A DNA stretch of 34,175 nucleotides, from positions 2,179 through 36,353 of the forward strand of contig DIKW01000048.1 in assembly GCA_002424705.1 (NCBI GenBank). Reading direction: 5' to 3'. The DNA is from Geobacter sp. UBA5608 (GTDB taxonomy: Bacteria; Desulfobacterota; Desulfuromonadia; Geobacterales; Pseudopelobacteraceae). Under the pieces are notes generated by a model, which ran no database searches, had not been told where the DNA came from, and saw nothing but the letters and a program-made list of their open reading frames with translations. Positions 31,657-34,175 of the stretch are shown here, in pieces. The position numbers were made by a program, and so were the translations under genes. Positions within the stretch are counted from its first letter, which is position 1, and every line of letters starts with the position of its first letter.

Positions 31657-33012
31657 ATGCGTCAGAAATCAGTCTTTACCTGCAGCCAGTGCGGTGCCCA
31701 ATCACCGAAATGGCTGGGAAAGTGTCCCGATTGCGGGGCCTGGAACAGTATGGCCGAGGAGCGCCAGGCCTCGCCCAAGGCTGCCCAGGGACGAGCCATG
31801 CTGAGTACTGCCAAGAACAGCCCTCTGCCGATCAGTCAGGTGCCGCCCCAGGCCGAAGTGCGCCGCAGCTGCGGCATCAGCGAACTGGACCGGGTGCTGG
31901 GGGGCGGTCTGGTGCCCGGCTCGCTGGTGCTGATCGGCGGCGATCCCGGCATCGGCAAGTCGACTTTGCTGCTTCAGGCCATGCAGCACCTGGCCGGCCA
32001 GGGGCCGGTATTGTACGTCTCCGGCGAGGAATCGGCGGCACAGACCCGGTTGCGGGGCGAGCGTTTGGGGGTGGATGCGCCCAACTTGTTGGTGTTGGCT
32101 GAGAACTCCCTAGAGGAGATTGTTGCCCAGGTGGAGCAGCACAAACCCCAGGCCCTGGTGGTGGACTCGATTCAGACCGTCTGGACCCAGGCCCTGGAGT
32201 CAGCGCCGGGCAGCGTCAGTCAGGTCCGTGAGTCGGCCGGACGGTTGATGCTGCTGGCCAAAGGCAGCAATCTGCCGGTCTTTCTGGTGGGGCACGTCAC
32301 CAAGGATGGCGCCCTGGCTGGTCCCCGGGTGCTGGAGCATATGGTGGACACCGTGCTCTACTTTGAGGGGGACCGCGGCCACCCGTACCGCATCCTGCGT
32401 GCGGTCAAGAATCGCTTCGGTTCCACCAACGAGATCGGCGTGTTCGAGATGAAGGCCGGCGGCCTGGCCGAGGTGGCCAATCCCTCGGAACTGTTCCTGG
32501 CCGAGCGACCGCTGGACGCCCCCGGCTCGGTGGTGACCGCCTCCCTGGAGGGGAGCCGCACCCTGCTGGTGGAGATCCAGGCCCTGGTGACCCCCAGCGC
32601 CTACGGCACGCCGCGCCGGACCACCATCGGCATCGACAGTAACCGGCTGGCACTCTTGGTGGCGGTGCTGGAGAAGAAGGCCGGCCTGCACCTGGCCGGC
32701 CAGGATATCTTCCTCAACGTGGCCGGCGGCGCCCGTCTCTCGGAACCGGCCGCCGACTTGGCAATTCTGCTGGCCGTGGCTTCCTCTCATCTGGACCGTC
32801 CGGTGGACCCGCAGACCGTGGTCTTCGGCGAGGTGGGACTGGCCGGCGAGGTGCGGGCCGTGACCCAGCCTGAACCGCGTCTGGCCGAGGCTGAGAAGCT
32901 GGGCTTCAAAAGCTGCCTGCTTCCGGCGGCGCACCTTAAGCGGCTGACCCCGAGCGCGATCGGCTGCCAGGGCGCATCCAGCGTGCAGGAGGCGCTTCAA
33001 CTCTTGTCCTGA
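31657..33012 (+). CDS. radA: DNA repair protein RadA (Sms)
   Basis: 451 residues. A four-cysteine zinc finger at C9, C12, C23 and C26 is followed by a RecA-like ATPase with Walker A GGDPGIGKST (94-103), LVVDSIQT (Walker B), and the RadA-specific KNRFG motif (251-255). The C-terminal part is a Lon-protease-like domain (IFLNVAGGARLSEPAADLAILLAV). RadA is a helicase that extends strand exchange and processes recombination intermediates. ATG 31657 with CCGGAG is preferred over the upstream in-frame start at 31603 because the zinc finger is normally at the extreme N terminus. Confidence 0.97.
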   Translation: MRQKSVFTCSQCGAQSPKWLGKCPDCGAWNSMAEERQASPKAAQGRAMLSTAKNSPLPISQVPPQAEVRRSCGISELDRVLGGGLVPGSLVLIGGDPGIGKSTLLLQAMQHLAGQGPVLYVSGEESAAQTRLRGERLGVDAPNLLVLAENSLEEIVAQVEQHKPQALVVDSIQTVWTQALESAPGSVSQVRESAGRLMLLAKGSNLPVFLVGHVTKDGALAGPRVLEHMVDTVLYFEGDRGHPYRILRAVKNRFGSTNEIGVFEMKAGGLAEVANPSELFLAERPLDAPGSVVTASLEGSRTLLVEIQALVTPSAYGTPRRTTIGIDSNRLALLVAVLEKKAGLHLAGQDIFLNVAGGARLSEPAADLAILLAVASSHLDRPVDPQTVVFGEVGLAGEVRAVTQPEPRLAEAEKLGFKSCLLPAAHLKRLTPSAIGCQGASSVQEALQLLS

Positions 33013-33087
33013 TGCACTTTTTGCTGGACTTGGCAGGGGCTACCCGATAAAATCGCTCAGTTTTAGACTCCTGCAGTGAGGAGAGCT

Positions 33088-33444
33088 ATGGACGCCGAAA
33101 AACGAGAACTATATCGCCAGCTGCTGCTGGATGAGATGAAGGGGTTGTTGTCCGAGGCCGACAAGACCGTCCACGAGATGGCCGATGATGCCGCGCACTT
33201 CCCAGACCCCACCGACCGCGCAACCCAGGAGTCAGACCGCACCTTCGAGTTGCGGATACGCGATCGCGAACGCAAGCTGGTCAACAAGATCAAGGAAGCC
33301 CTTGAGCGTCTTGATGACGATAGTTTCGGCATCTGCGAGGAGTGCGGCGAAGAGATCGGCGAGGGCCGTTTAAAGGCCCGTCCGGTTACCACGCTCTGCA
33401 TCAACTGCAAAATGGAAGCTGAAGAGAAGGAAAAACGGCTCTAG
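33088..33444 (+). CDS. dksA: RNA polymerase-binding transcription factor DksA
   Basis: 118 residues, shorter than E. coli DksA (151) at the N terminus. A coiled coil has a DxxDxA tip motif (DPTDRATQE), which reaches the secondary channel of RNA polymerase. A C4 zinc finger C-EE-C ... C-IN-C follows, with 17 residues between the pairs. It works with ppGpp in the stringent response. The ATG at 33088 follows GAGGAGAG. The 75-base gap after radA shows no clear terminator, so it may be cotranscribed with radA or use its own promoter. Confidence 0.93.
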   Translation: MDAEKRELYRQLLLDEMKGLLSEADKTVHEMADDAAHFPDPTDRATQESDRTFELRIRDRERKLVNKIKEALERLDDDSFGICEECGEEIGEGRLKARPVTTLCINCKMEAEEKEKRL

Positions 33445-33497
33445 CTTCCCCTGAAGCCGCCCAGGCGGCATACACTGCATGCACCAGCAGGTTACGT

Positions 33498-34175
33498 ATG
33501 TCTCCCACGCCACCGACACCGATCACCCTTGATGCTACCCGCCAGCACTCCAGCGCCGGCGCTCTCACGTTGTTGTCCCTGTTCAGCTCCACCCTGCTTT
33601 CCACCAATCGCCTGAATAAACTGCTGCACCTGTTTCTGTCGGCCCTGGTCCACCAGAACAACAGTCTGTTCGGCCGCGCCATGCTGTTTCTGCACAATGA
33701 GAAAACCGGCGTGCTGCAGGGGATGCTCGGTGTTGAACAGGCCGATGCCGATGGATTGCAGGTAGTAGGGGGCGATCCTGCCAACCCGCTCACCGGCCAT
33801 TGGGAACTGGACGATGACCAGATTGCCCGCCAGTGGCAGAGTGATTACTGCACTGCCGTTCGTTCGCTACGGGTTGATCTGGGTGATGAGGCCTGCCGTG
33901 TGGTGTCTCAGGCGCTGCAGCAACGCCACCTGTGTCACGTGACCGAAGTAGACTGCCAAAACTGCGCCGAATGCAGCTTTATCAAGCGTTTTGCCATATC
34001 CTCTTTTGCTGCCGCCCCGTTGATCTCGCGCAATCGCACCCTGGGGGTCGTGATCGTCGATCTGCCCGGCTCCAATCACTCCATCAGCAGCGAGCGGCTG
34101 CAGCTGCTGCAGCTGTTTGCCAGCCAGGCCGGCATGGCTATCGACAACTCGCAGCTGTACCGCAATCTGGAAGAG
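33498..34175 (+). CDS. GAF-domain sensor protein, N-terminal 226 residues (cut by window end)
   Basis: The frame is open from ATG 33498 to the last base. A short N-terminal helical part (LSLFSSTLLSTNRLNKLLHLFLSALV) leads into a GAF domain (about 40-220: GRAMLFLHNEKTGVLQGMLGV, AAPLISRNRTLGVVIVD, LLQLFASQAGMAIDNSQLY). A cysteine cluster C146-x6-C153-x2-C156-x2-C159 lies in the middle of the GAF domain, a possible Fe-S or metal site. The helix after the GAF domain suggests that a histidine kinase, GGDEF or sigma54-activator output domain follows, but this cannot be seen. Only a weak ribosome binding site (AGCAGG) precedes it. Confidence 0.75.
   Translation, partial: MSPTPPTPITLDATRQHSSAGALTLLSLFSSTLLSTNRLNKLLHLFLSALVHQNNSLFGRAMLFLHNEKTGVLQGMLGVEQADADGLQVVGGDPANPLTGHWELDDDQIARQWQSDYCTAVRSLRVDLGDEACRVVSQALQQRHLCHVTEVDCQNCAECSFIKRFAISSFAAAPLISRNRTLGVVIVDLPGSNHSISSERLQLLQLFASQAGMAIDNSQLYRNLEE

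Noticed and set aside
33455..33483. GCCGCC-GGCGGC hairpin and TGCATGCA palindrome after dksA
   Set aside because: There is no T tract and the stem is short; it may be a weak terminator but cannot be supported.

Overview
The window looks like a chromosomal segment of a GC-rich anaerobic or microaerophilic deltaproteobacterium-type organism, most likely of the Geobacter / Trichlorobacter / Pelobacter propionicus group. That placement is an inference from content: a selenocysteine formate dehydrogenase-N type enzyme, a chemoreceptor with a periplasmic c-type heme motif, a GGDEF protein carrying a hemerythrin domain, a flavodiiron protein, and ubiA/ubiD/ubiX homologues without ubiC. No phage, insertion sequence, CRISPR array, tRNA or rRNA was seen. 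Coding density is very high and many genes overlap by the four bases ATGA.

Layout. (1) 1-3211, minus strand: the start of a formate dehydrogenase Fe-S subunit (partial) preceded by its catalytic subunit fdnG. fdnG is read through an in-frame UGA (selenocysteine 193), with a SECIS-like hairpin just downstream. (2) 3212-3547: a divergent control region with two opposed sigma70-like promoters whose -35 boxes lie in a 9-bp inverted repeat, plus a structured leader in front of fdnG. (3) 3548-7659, plus strand: an exported CPHC thioredoxin-fold protein, an exported peroxiredoxin, a large U32-family protein and an exported SNase-type nuclease, tightly packed. (4) 7656-13592, minus strand: nine same-strand genes that could be one operon: YqaA-like membrane protein, NDUFA9-like protein, RlpA, an SDR-fold protein, an endonuclease III-fold glycosylase, FolK, a YHS-domain protein, transaldolase, and a response regulator with two MshEN domains. 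(5) 13661-16463, plus strand: WYL regulator, MidA/NDUFAF7-type methyltransferase and a HAD hydrolase. (6) 16663-18768: heme-c chemoreceptor with a strong terminator behind it. (7) 18892-30234, plus strand: hybrid histidine kinase, glgA, bifunctional penicillin-binding protein, ubiD, GGDEF-hemerythrin protein, ubiA and ubiX, ending in a long perfect hairpin. (8) 30290-31483, minus strand: flavodiiron protein, divergent from radA. (9) 31657-end: radA, dksA and a GAF-domain protein cut by the window edge.

How the parts may fit together. Several themes recur. Respiration and quinones: formate dehydrogenase, ubiA/D/X (probably menaquinone via the futalosine route, an inference), and NDUFA9- and NDUFAF7-like complex I helpers. 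Oxygen and redox sensing or defence: peroxiredoxin, flavodiiron protein, hemerythrin-GGDEF, heme MCP, and a cysteine-rich GAF domain. c-di-GMP signalling: one predicted producer (GGDEF-hemerythrin) and one predicted receiver (MshEN-MshEN-REC). Most genes belong to known families. The points most worth a second look are the inverted repeat over both -35 boxes upstream of fdnG, the MshEN2-REC regulator with degenerate first motifs, the oxygen-sensor-like GGDEF gene inside the ubiD/ubiA/ubiX run, the heme chemoreceptor with an extra C-terminal domain, and the Cys-rich GAF protein at the right edge.
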